In this document: one piece after another, positions 1-7,002 of the stretch
How the letters are laid out: every line of letters starts with the position of its first letter
Position numbering within the stretch: the stretch's first letter is position 1
Assembly (NCBI GenBank): GCA_028565635.1
Contig: JAOXYB010068478.1
Coordinates: forward strand, 1 to 10,059
Length of the DNA stretch: 10,059 bases
Direction: 5' to 3'
DNA from: Phoronis ovalis
Taxonomy: Eukaryota; Phoronida; Phoronidae
Program-made: the position numbers and the translations under genes
Notes under the pieces: generated by a model
Databases searched by the model: none
Told to the model about the DNA's origin: nothing
The model's input: only the letters and a program-made list of their open reading frames with translations

Positions 1-600
1 TTTCATTAAAAATCGACGAGAAAAGTGAGAATTTATTTTGTAAATTTATTCCAAAGAATATGGCCAAGCAGCATTCAAAAAAATATCAATATTTTTTGCA
101 AGTTACAGTATGTTAACGGTTCTCGCCACGTTAAGAACACATTCTGCATGTACCCACTCTTTATATATACAGTTTGCATTGTCATGTTACTCTGTATACA
201 GTATTTTGCTGTGAATTCAGCATAATACGACCCTTTCTGTTTGCACTTTCTAAATTTTGCCCCTAGATGGTAGCATATGGCAAGAATCTAGTGGAAAGAA
301 CCGGAATGGGAATCATGAAGGCTATCCTCAGGAACAAAAGGTTTACACAGACAAGACATGTTCTCCAGAAGTTTACGAATTGGCGAGAGTACCCATGAAA
401 GTAATTGGAAATGTAGTCATCCCAAGACTTTTTTTGGAAGAACCGCTGAACAAACTTGAAAGGTAACAACTTGATGAATGCCAGAAATCATCACAAATGT
501 ATGGAGAAGCCTCATTGTTGCCTACTGTACCCACAGGTAACACAGAGGATACACAGGTAGGAACAATATACCTATTCTGCTGTCAGAGAAAACTACTTAC
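1..600 (-). other. CCNC: CCNC intron 6 (5' part)
   Basis: This is the part of intron 6 inside the window; its acceptor and the following exons lie left of position 1. I searched the minus strand for the expected continuation and did not find it. The only structured content is the unidentified plus-strand open stretch near 267-462. The rest is AT-rich sequence without recognisable features. Confidence 0.85.
267..462 (+). other. Unidentified candidate exon, antisense within CCNC intron 6
   Basis: A pyrimidine-rich run ending in TTTTGCCCCTAG meets acceptor rules at 266. AG|GTAACA at 461-464 meets donor rules. The 196 nt between them are open in one plus frame (64 full codons with two bases at each end), including KVYTDKTCSPEVYELARVP, and are less AT-rich than the flanks. 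A second frame opens with ATG at 267 and is open for 43 codons (MVAYGKNLVERTGMGIMKAI at its start). I recognise no family in either frame. It could be an exon of an antisense gene, a decayed transposon or retrocopy fragment, or chance. Confidence 0.2.
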
Positions 601-781
601 CAAGCTGTAGCCAGCAGCTCGTCTTGACCCATATCCCTTACAAACTGCATAAGAGGTCGGTATGGGTGATATATAATAAGACAACAGTCCATCATCTCCA
701 TTAGGAAAAATTCACACTCTAACACCTGATTGATTTTATACTGAAATTCTCCAGGGAATGCGTGGCTGTACATTTTCTTCA
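601..781 (-). CDS. CCNC: Cyclin C exon 6
   Basis: The exon is 181 nt. TG completes Val116, 59 codons follow (residues 117-175), and TG begins Trp176. The acceptor is TTTATAG and the donor TG|GTAAGTAG. It spans the end of the first cyclin fold and the start of the second: KKMYSHAFPGEFQYKINQ, then LECEFFLMEMMDCCLIIYHP, then YRPLMQFVRDMGQDELLATA. YHPYRPL and DMGQ(E/D) are cyclin C signatures. The next exon should begin with G and encode an (R/K)IVND-like sequence; none is present between 1 and 590. Confidence 0.97.
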
Positions 782-3700
782 CTATAAAGAATACATCCAA
801 AAATTAAGAACCACAAATAGCATGTGTTACACATAACAGGCTGATAAATATATCATGGGTGGTGCAGGCTATACATAAAAGAAATAGCAACCACTAGTGA
901 CATCTAGCTGGTGAATCAGCATTTTGAAAGAAATTAAAACTAGTCAACATGGCTAAACACATTGATATTCCTGAAGTTTACTTTATCATTATCCAGTGCA
1001 GATATCTCTTAAAAATTCTTTATTATCAAAGCTGAGTACTTACCCACTGCTTGACATGTTTGGATCAATTTAAGATTAGGAATTACACCAAACTCCTAAA
1101 ATGTAAATACAGATGAATCACAACAATGTTGATGCATTCTATTTTAATAGATATCAGCCATAAAAAAATAATACTTTCTTATATTGTATTAAAATACAAC
1201 GTGGTGCAGGTCTGTATTAAAATACATAACAAACTGTTATTTTTATGGCTGATGTCAAAGTACATGCCAAGATCCAGAGTTCTAGGAAAACTGGATGTTT
1301 TTTTACTTTCATGGTTTATTATTAAGGTTGATTTTTGGATACATTTTTTATCTAAACAAGAATGCTGTTTAAATTTAAAAGATTCCAAATTAAGATGAAG
1401 CCTGCAAATAAATAAAGAGTGGCATACAGTGGCATAGGAAATAGCATGTTTACAGTTGAAACTATTTAGGAAGTACTTGTTGAACACTGATCACAAGGTT
1501 CATGTTTTAACATGTGTGTACATGTAACTAGACATTCAGTGAGTTGTAAACAACTCTGAAAGTGTACCCCCAGCCAAGAATGCTGCAAGTTGGAGAGACT
1601 GGCCCTAGTTAAGTTTACAGCTGGTGAGAAACAGATGCTTATTGAAAACATGGACAACAACAAAAATTATTATAAAATTCTTCTAACTGCTTGTTACTCA
1701 CCATTCAAATACACAAGCACAATTCATACTTAGACTGAACTCAGTCTCTTTGTGCTCATACTGTGTAATAGTATACAGCCAGAGCTTAATGTAGCCAGAT
1801 ATTACAAAGACAATATGCAATCTCAGCATGATCTGGAGCTAATTAGCCATCTTTTATACATTCACTTTGTTACATAAGACTTACTCAAAACCACATTTCA
1901 TGATTTTGTTGCAGAAAAAGATCTAGTTCCCATTATAATGACATTTAGTACTGCTGAGAAATTTTATGGTTAGTTGCCAAAAACCTCTATTTAGTTTAAT
2001 ATTTCCACTTTTAACATATTTACACTGAAATAAATAAATACAAGTTTGGGATGTGCTTGTGATGAGTTATAGTTTGTTTGAAAGTAGTAAGTTGTTCAGC
2101 ATTTTATAAACACTGCATACCAGTTACCCTTGAATATGAACTCTTCCAACATTTAGCAGCCAGTTAACAAAGGGCAACGTTAATCAGCGGAGCCAACGGA
2201 GTCAATGGACTGGCGGAGTAAAAAGCGAATTAACGAAGTTAGATAAACACCTGAATATTTACACCAGATGATTTTTTCTTATGATTATAAAATATACTTT
2301 TCAACGGGTGCGGCAACAATGCTAGGTGAGAGTAATCGATAAAGATTCTTGATATGTTATTAAATTATAATCTCTGCGTTGATTTTTTTTGTAATAAAAA
2401 TATGTATAAAGGCAGATCATGTAATAATAATTTAAAATAAACGTTTTACTCCGTTACTCCTTTATTTAACTCCGCTGACTCCGTTGGCTCCGCTGATTAA
2501 CGTTGGCCGTTAACAAAGTCTTCTTACAAGCAGTGATAAAATATAGTTATAGTGATGTTACATAAAGTCTTAATATTACAGGAATAATGTGAAGAACAAT
2601 ATAACTCCCCTGACATTATATCTTACAAACAGTGTAATATGATGTTTAAATTTCAAATGGATATCACATTCCATAGCTGAAATATCCTACTAACAGTGAA
2701 TTTGACGCGCTTGACGTAAACGCCAGTCAGCCATTTTGGTCACATAATCAATGGGTTTCATTGTCACTATGAGTGTAATATAAGATTTAAATTTCAAATG
2801 GATATCAAATTCCATTCTTGAAATATCCCAACAATAGTGAATTTGACGCACTTGATGTGGACATCAGTCGGCCATTTTGGTCTCGAAGGATCCCGAAATC
2901 AATAGGCATGATTTAAATTTCAAATAAATATCACATTCCCTTCTTGAGATATCCCGCTAACAATGGATTCGACGTGGCGGACGCGGAGGTTACAGGGTAA
3001 AACCAAAGTACCTCCAGCTGGGGTACAATTAAGTGCCATAATGACCTCATCTAGGGGTCAGGATAGAACCTGTTAAAATTGGTACAACATTTACTTGATT
3101 TTGGTTTTTTCATAATTTTAAATTAATTTAATGCTACACTGTGGTGCAGGTCTGGTAGTTTATAGCACTTTCAAAGATGTATGTTATCAGCATGAAAGTT
3201 CAGTAACACAAACTTTGTTTTGCCTTACCTCTACCTTGGAGGCTAGGAATATACAGGTAGGTGCCAGCAGTAATGGATCCACACTCTTGAACGAATACCT
3301 ATATATCAAACAAGAAATAGAGGTAAATATACTGACCACTGTTACAAACTGTCTCTGAAATAGAGCTTTTAAAGTGTACAAAATAGTACATAGCTTGTGG
3401 TCTTTTGGAGACCTATGTCCAATTTGATGTCAGCAAGGTTGAAGGGCATTTTACTCTCATCTGTTAGTATTGTTCTGATTGAAACTTTGATTAAAACAGT
3501 ATTGCAAACTAAAAGATGCAAGCTTCATGCTATTTTTTTAAATTCAAAACTATCTTTGTGTAATGATAGTTTTCGTCTGCAAGCACAACAGACATGAGAG
3601 CATATGAATAACAGCATATTGTCATTTTCCATAAAGTTCCAGAATGAATAAATGCCTTAGTTGAAAGGACCCATGGTGATATTTTCCTCACAGCTGTAGC

Positions 3701-6141
3701 AACTCCTTTACCATCTGTAAACCATAAGTGATTAAAACAATGTTAACCATACTACCAGCTTTAATGACAAAACTAATAACAGAGATGGATACCTTGCATA
3801 AAATCTCTTAAAGTAGACTGTGGCTGTAGCTATGACTTGTTGTCGCACTTTAAGTTGTTCACCTAGTGTCTGCATAACTATAAAAAAGAACAAAGATCAT
3901 ATTTGTATTTTGGGGACGTAAATCTGCATACAAACATATAAAACGTACAACATTCATTTATCCACATTTTACATTCTGATTCATTGGAGTCAGTCTAAAT
4001 CACAAGCATAAATGTAAGATAAACGCCTGTTAACTTGTTTCCATTATACAGAAACAATAATGGTCGGCCACAAAAATAAAACAGTAAATATCATCCAACT
4101 TACAATTAGAAAAGAAAATCATAATTTTCTGGTATTCTTCTTCAGGAAGAACACTCAGATCCTGTTGTCTCTCTCTAAGCAGATCTTGTCGATCTAATAT
4201 CCATTGTTGGCTAGAAAAAAATATATTCGATCTTATAGGTAATTCTGATTCTCAGATTTGATCACGGACACTAGACTTCCCATGATAGGACTAGAGCACA
4301 CTTGACTATAAAAAAGTACTGTTTAACGAAAAACTGTCCACACATAATTGGCAAAACTCAGGTCAAACATATGTTTATACATGATGAGTCCAAGTGTCAT
4401 ATTATATGAGTTGACTTTTTGATAGACTAAACAACCCATTACATCTGTAGTAGTCTGTAGTCCAGACTGTTTTCTGCATGTTATTATTGTAATATCATAC
4501 ATTGTAAAATATCATAATATTTTGTTACAAGTATAATATTACACATATGAGCAGAAAAAATCATGCGTCCCTAAAAGTGTCAATACTTGCTTTATTTAAT
4601 ATATGCTATTTTGGTATATATATTTGGGTGTACATTTGAGTGAACATTTGATACTGGATAAATATTTGATACTAGGTAAAGGTAATGGTGTAAACTAAAA
4701 AACAAGACAATTTTGACAAGTTATAAATAAGGTTTAAAAACACCCAAAAGGGACTGAGGTCAGTCTACATCTGCAGTAGATGCTCTCACATTTTGCTGGT
4801 GCAAATACACATCAGCTTATGATGCCAATTTTTAGTTTAACAGACTTCACTACTTCATTTTTTATGGTGGCCCTGAGCTATATCCTACTCTATTCTACTC
4901 CATGTTCTATTAAGATTGTTGTTGTAGACTTATTGAATTCAACAACAGAACTACAGCTCAGGGCACCATAATCTTTTGCCAAAAATTTGACTCTTCAGAG
5001 CTGGTGCTTTTTGACAGGGTTATAATTCACAAGTGAATTTCACACAGGGTATCTATTTAAGGACAGTGATTTATTTACAAGCAGGCTATACTTTTCATAT
5101 TCTTTCATTTACGATAGGGTATATTTTTGGTGACCTTTATTTACCACAAGGTCAGGGTTTTTTACCCTGGGCCGCATACCTTTACCAACATTTTTGTCAA
5201 GTATCTTCCCAGGGAATAGTTTTTCACAGTAAAGCCAGATTTGCGGACCAGATGTGTCAAATCAATGTGAAAAATCTTAAGATAAGTATGAGCATGTAAT
5301 ACTAATATTATACAGAAATGTTACCTTTGCTAATGGCAGTTTTCATGCCAAAATATTAAATTCTGCAACCTATCCCATACTTTCACAATGATGACCTTTC
5401 AGAATTGTAAAAGCTGACAAGTGGCAAAACACAACTGATCTGAGCCATTAAAAATAAGGAATGTTGGAACAGTCAAACCTATAGGAAATGGGGCGGAAAT
5501 GGGATGTAGACCAAAAGTTTTGTGATTTTATAACATAAGTAGCTAAAACTAATTTTTTCTTCAAGTCACATCTTTTTTATTTTTTATTACCAGTTGCATT
5601 GGTCATGGAACAAAAATATCCATAAGTCAAAATTCGTCAAATATTTTGTGCATTTTTAGTATTTGTAGCAGTAATGGTAGGATCCAAGTACCTCCTCAAT
5701 TTTATTTGGTCCTGTATTATGTTTACAAAGTCTAATGTGCTCAAGATCAAGTTTCCAAAGTAACACCCGCCAAATACCAGTTAAATTTCAATCATGTCTC
5801 ATAAAAAATTGTCTAGGTATTAAGATAGAGCTGACGGGTGTGCCACTGACTTTTTTCACAAATTTTGGTTACATTTTTATGCCCCTGTGTTAGATTTAAG
5901 GAACCCTTTATATAGATCTAGTCAAATATTCCTTTGGAAAGGAGTATTTTGGTTACGTTTTTACTCAAAATAGTGTACAATACTCAATAGTCAATATCAC
6001 AAAAACTTGAAAAGTATAAATAACACTAACAGTAGAACACAATGACAGGGAATGATCACAGCCGTTTTCTTGCAATTTTAATTTATTGGCAATACAAACA
6101 TATACTTACTAATGCGAACTTTGCCAAAAATTGCCAGCCAT
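601..6141 (-). CDS. CCNC: Cyclin C gene, exons 1-6 (3' end outside window)
   Basis: Cyclin C binds and activates CDK8/CDK19 and, with MED12 and MED13, forms the kinase module of the nuclear Mediator complex. Six minus-strand exons (6110-6141, 4104-4210, 3793-3877, 3229-3298, 1044-1095, 601-781) join to 527 nt, giving 175 codons plus two bases of codon 176. All introns are GT-AG and every phase joins correctly. Family hallmarks include the N-terminal helix MAGNFWQSSHY, QQWILDRQDLLRERQ, RQQVIATATVYFKRFYAR, DPLLLAPTCIFLASKVEEFG and, at the start of the second cyclin fold, LECEFF...MDCCLIIYHPYRPL...DMGQ. The ATG at 6141 is chosen because MAGNFW is the invariant start of the family; it has G at -3 and +4. 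The family is about 280 residues long, so roughly 105 residues lie left of position 1. I see no frameshift or internal stop. Identification rests on remembered family sequence, but the match is extensive. Confidence 0.96.
1044..1095 (-). CDS. CCNC: Cyclin C exon 5
   Basis: The exon is 52 nt: 17 codons (residues 99-115) plus G of Val116. The acceptor is CATTTTAG and the donor G|GTAAGTAC. It encodes EFGVIPNLKLIQTCQAV, which fits the EFGV(V/I)SN-RLI segment after the KVE of exon 4. It is the least conserved exon in the window, yet both phases fit the neighbouring exons exactly. Confidence 0.93.
1150..1256. repeat. 107-bp fold-back element in CCNC intron 4
   Basis: Outer arms GATATCAGCCATAAAAA (from 1150) and its near-complement ending TTTATGGCTGATGTC (to 1256) pair over about 16 bp with one mismatch. 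Inside, GTATTAAAATAC occurs twice as a direct repeat (1186-1197 and 1214-1225). The size and structure suggest a small non-autonomous DNA element or its remnant. No clear target duplication is visible. It lies 55 bp upstream of exon 5 in the transcript sense. Confidence 0.5.
1257..2162. other. CCNC intron 4 interior, no feature seen
   Basis: AT-rich intronic sequence. Short open frames occur on both strands, but none has recognisable protein sequence or a splice context that fits CCNC. Minor items are a 10-bp tandem GTGGCATACA/GTGGCATAGG near 1421-1440 and ACATGTGTGTACATGT near 1510-1525. Confidence 0.6.
2163..2518. mobile_element. 336-bp inverted-repeat MITE with 10-bp target duplication
   Basis: The element at 2173-2508 is flanked on both sides by the perfect direct repeat GTTAACAAAG (2163-2172 and 2509-2518). 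Its ends are inverted repeats: a 30-bp stretch at 2175-2204 is the exact reverse complement of 2476-2505. A further shared block, CGGAGTAAAA (2214-2223) against TTTTACTCCG (2444-2453), extends the arms to about 51 and 65 bp with an internal length difference. The left end reads GGCAACG and the right end, complemented, GGCCAACG. The AT-rich interior has no open frame of note. A 9-10-bp duplication with long inverted repeats is most like Mutator-type non-autonomous elements, but the superfamily is an inference. Confidence 0.85.
2630..3000. repeat. Three-copy tandem repeat, unit about 126-141 bp
   Basis: The block TTTAAATTTCAAAT(G/A)(G/A)ATATCA begins at 2645, 2786 and 2912, giving spacings of 141 and 126 bp. 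Copies 1 and 2 also share the leading AGTGTAATAT (2631, 2772), then GAAATATCC, AGTGAATTTGACGC(G/A)CTTGA and GCCATTTTGGTC. The third copy begins similarly (ATATCACATTCC, TTGAGATATCCC, GACG) and then diverges near 2975. It looks like a short satellite-type array inside the intron, possibly part of a larger dispersed repeat. Confidence 0.85.
3042..3060. promoter_or_regulatory. Everted nuclear-receptor-like half-sites (weak)
   Basis: TGACCT (3042-3047) and GGGTCA (3055-3060) are outward-facing RGGTCA half-sites separated by 7 bp, just after the tandem array in intron 4. This is motif-level evidence only, and such pairs arise by chance. Confidence 0.15.
3229..3298 (-). CDS. CCNC: Cyclin C exon 4
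   Basis: The exon is 70 nt. Its first G completes Arg75, and 23 codons (residues 76-98) follow, ending exactly on a codon. The acceptor is GATATATAG and the donor GAG|GTAAGG. It encodes YSFKSVDPLLLAPTCIFLAS followed by KVE, including the cyclin hallmark APTCIFLASKVEE; its last E comes from exon 5. Confidence 0.96.
3793..3877 (-). CDS. CCNC: Cyclin C exon 3
   Basis: The exon is 85 nt. Its first two bases (TT) complete codon 47 as Phe, 27 codons follow (residues 48-74), and AG begins Arg75. The acceptor is TTTTTTATAG and the donor AG|GTATCC. It encodes MQTLGEQLKVRQQVIATATV followed by YFKRFYA. This is the core cyclin-box helix with the near-invariant RQQVIATATVYFKRFYAR block of cyclin C. Residue 47 is Val in the relatives I recall, so Phe here is slightly unusual. 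Confidence 0.96.
4104..4210 (-). CDS. CCNC: Cyclin C exon 2
   Basis: The exon is 107 nt. Its first C completes Tyr11, 35 codons follow (residues 12-46), and its last T begins codon 47. The acceptor is TTTTTTCTAG and the donor T|GTAAGTTG. It encodes QQWILDRQDLLRERQQDLSV followed by LPEEEYQKIMIFFSN, the segment leading into the first cyclin-box helix. The LLRERQ and EEEYQK stretches are typical of cyclin C. Confidence 0.96.
4863..4970. repeat. 108-bp fold-back element in CCNC intron 1
   Basis: TATGGTGGCCCTGAGCT (4863-4879) is the inverted complement of AGCTCAGGGCACCATA (4955-4970), with one extra G in the left arm. A second inner pair, TTGTTGTTG (4916-4924) with CAACAACA (4940-4947), would close the hairpin. 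The outermost bases are TA on both sides, consistent with a TA target site as used by Tc1/mariner-like elements, although TA also belongs to the inverted repeat. No protein is encoded. Confidence 0.55.
5862..5956. repeat. Direct repeat pair plus near-palindrome in intron 1
   Basis: ATTTTGGTTAC followed by (A/G)TTTTTA occurs at 5862 and again at 5946, 84 bp apart with one difference over about 17 bp. Ending at the second copy is a near-perfect palindrome whose arms AATATTCCTTT (5925-5935) and AAAGGAGTATT (5938-5948) leave a 2-base centre. This may be a remnant insertion, and no coding content is seen. Confidence 0.45.
6110..6141 (-). CDS. CCNC: Cyclin C exon 1 (coding part)
   Basis: This encodes MAGNFWQSSH plus the first two bases (TA) of Tyr11. 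In the family this N-terminal helix precedes the cyclin box and contributes to kinase-module contacts. The donor is the strong site TA|GTAAGTAT, with GT at 6109-6108. The initiation context TGTGATGG has a purine at -3 and G at +4. The UTR part of this exon extends to higher coordinates. Confidence 0.95.
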
Positions 6142-6218
6142 CACAGAAGTGATCCTGATTCTGGAATAAAATTCAGGATAAAATCTTTCGCTGCCACAGC
6201 TTTTCGTTCCCTCCACAT
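6141..6218 (-). other. Possible upstream ORF overlapping the CCNC start (TGATG)
   Basis: An ATG at 6218 on the minus strand opens a 25-codon frame whose TGA stop (6143-6141) shares its A with the CCNC ATG (6141-6139). Its context is weak, with C at -3. It would be translated only if transcription starts above 6218. Such TGATG overlaps can allow reinitiation and damp translation of the main frame. Confidence 0.3.
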
Positions 6219-6380
6219 TGGCAAGGTCAAATGAAACAAGTGCAGGGATTGGTCCCAATGTATGGAGCGACACCTGGAGGTTTTAAAATATTGTGTCTGG
6301 GCTATACACGTGAGCTCCAATAAAAAGACAGTGGCCGGTAAACTTAAACTTTTTTCCAGGCTCAGCTGTCCCCTGCACAA
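6142..6380 (-). promoter_or_regulatory. CCNC: Probable CCNC promoter and 5' UTR region
   Basis: Immediately upstream of the start codon this stretch is less AT-rich than the introns. It holds ATTGG at 6217-6221, ATTGG at 6248-6252, CCAAT at 6255-6259, CCAAT at 6317-6321 and the E-box CACGTG at 6307-6312. CCAAT boxes are bound by NF-Y and are common in promoters of cell-cycle and housekeeping genes; CACGTG is bound by USF/MYC/TFE-type factors. No TATA box is obvious. The transcription start cannot be fixed from sequence, so how much is promoter and how much is UTR is unknown. Confidence 0.5.
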
Positions 6381-6390
6381 AATAAAAAAC
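6370..6390 (-). promoter_or_regulatory. Possible 3' splice site in the CCNC 5' UTR
   Basis: On the minus strand, TTTTTATTTTGTGCAG|GGGACAG (junction between 6373 and 6372) resembles an acceptor. If used, the ATG exon would run from 6372 to 6110 and a non-coding first exon would lie further upstream. No matching upstream donor could be singled out. Confidence 0.25.
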
Positions 6391-6495
6391 TATGAATACA
6401 AAATTTAAAAAACACTATGAATGTACAATATCATCACATATCACTTTAGCTTTATTCTTTTTTAAATCACAAAATCTGTGATTACTGAGTTCCTA

Positions 6496-6513
6496 CTGGG
6501 ACTAATATCCCAG
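6496..6513. repeat. Perfect 6-bp stem hairpin
   Basis: CTGGGA (6496-6501) and TCCCAG (6508-6513) flank a 6-base loop. The direct repeat GTTCCTACT (about 6490 and 6514) brackets it. It abuts the left end of the fold-back element that starts at 6519 and may be part of its insertion junction. Confidence 0.4.
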
Positions 6514-6518
6514 GTTCC

Positions 6519-6787
6519 TACTACTCGTTAATCTCATAATGTAAAAATAATCGAAATTCCGCAATAACTTTGGGAAAAACATAATTTCCTTCAAGGCTCC
6601 TGAATAAAAGCGAAAACGGCAACACCACCTAATGTAGAACGTAGTATTTTGAATTTGGACGTAAAATCAACATAGAAAACAAGTATCTCGCCAGATGTCG
6701 CCGAATATCATAAAGAGGGTAGTTAGAAGAGCTTTATGCACAAGGGACAATTTCGATTATTTATACATTATGAGATCAACAGTAGTA
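6519..6787. mobile_element. 269-bp fold-back MITE upstream of CCNC
   Basis: The left arm (6519-6558, starting TACTACTCGTTAATCTCATA) is the inverted complement of 6749-6787 with one single-base indel and two mismatches over about 40 bp. The shared core includes ATCTCATAATGTA and AAATAATCGAAATT. The roughly 190-bp centre contains CGCCAGATGTCGCCG and no open frame. No unambiguous target duplication is visible, so exact ends and superfamily are unresolved. It sits 380-650 bp upstream of the CCNC start codon. Confidence 0.7.
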
Positions 6788-7002
6788 CAGACAGAAATCA
6801 AACCCCCTGATTTCTTATTGGCTGTACCTTTCAGCTAGTCTGTTAAAGAATTCCAGTCGATCCCTTGTGGCATTTATTAAAATAGAAAGTATTTAATTTG
6901 TTTCAGTTGGCAAGAAGTTTTAATGGCTGGATTATCATGACGAAATGATTAAAAAAAATATAATTAGACGGCACTAGTTCCCGGACTTATGGACAATACT
7001 GT

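Larger units (their letters stand above)
4211..6109 (-). other. CCNC: CCNC intron 1
   Basis: This is the largest gap between the start codon and the rest of the coding sequence. Besides the fold-back at 4863-4970 it holds three degenerate ATTTGA-containing direct repeats at 4634-4676 and a CAGGGT-TTTTT-ACCCTG hairpin at 5153-5169. It also holds a 24-26-bp near-palindrome at 5924-5949. Open frames inside it (for example plus strand 4780-4971 and 5033-5299) lack recognisable protein character. Confidence 0.8.

Noticed and set aside
1179-1487. 102-codon minus-strand open frame
   Set aside because: It runs through the intronic fold-back and AT-rich DNA, has no recognisable protein character, and does not join the CCNC exon phases.
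3131-3358. Plus-strand 75-codon open frame
   Set aside because: It is the antisense shadow of CCNC exon 4 and its flanking introns.
5033-5299. Plus-strand 88-codon open frame in intron 1
   Set aside because: No domain or family resemblance and no splice context; its hydrophobic residues reflect T-rich sequence.
6141-6380. 79-codon minus-strand frame as an N-terminal extension of cyclin C
   Set aside because: It is out of frame with the CCNC start and ends in a stop overlapping the ATG, so it cannot extend the protein. Only the short ATG-initiated part is kept as a possible upstream ORF.
6362-6437. C/D snoRNA-like boxes on the minus strand (GTGATGA and CTGA about 70 nt apart)
   Set aside because: There is no complementary terminal stem outside the boxes and no C'/D' pair; this is consistent with chance and with the UTR/promoter reading of the region.
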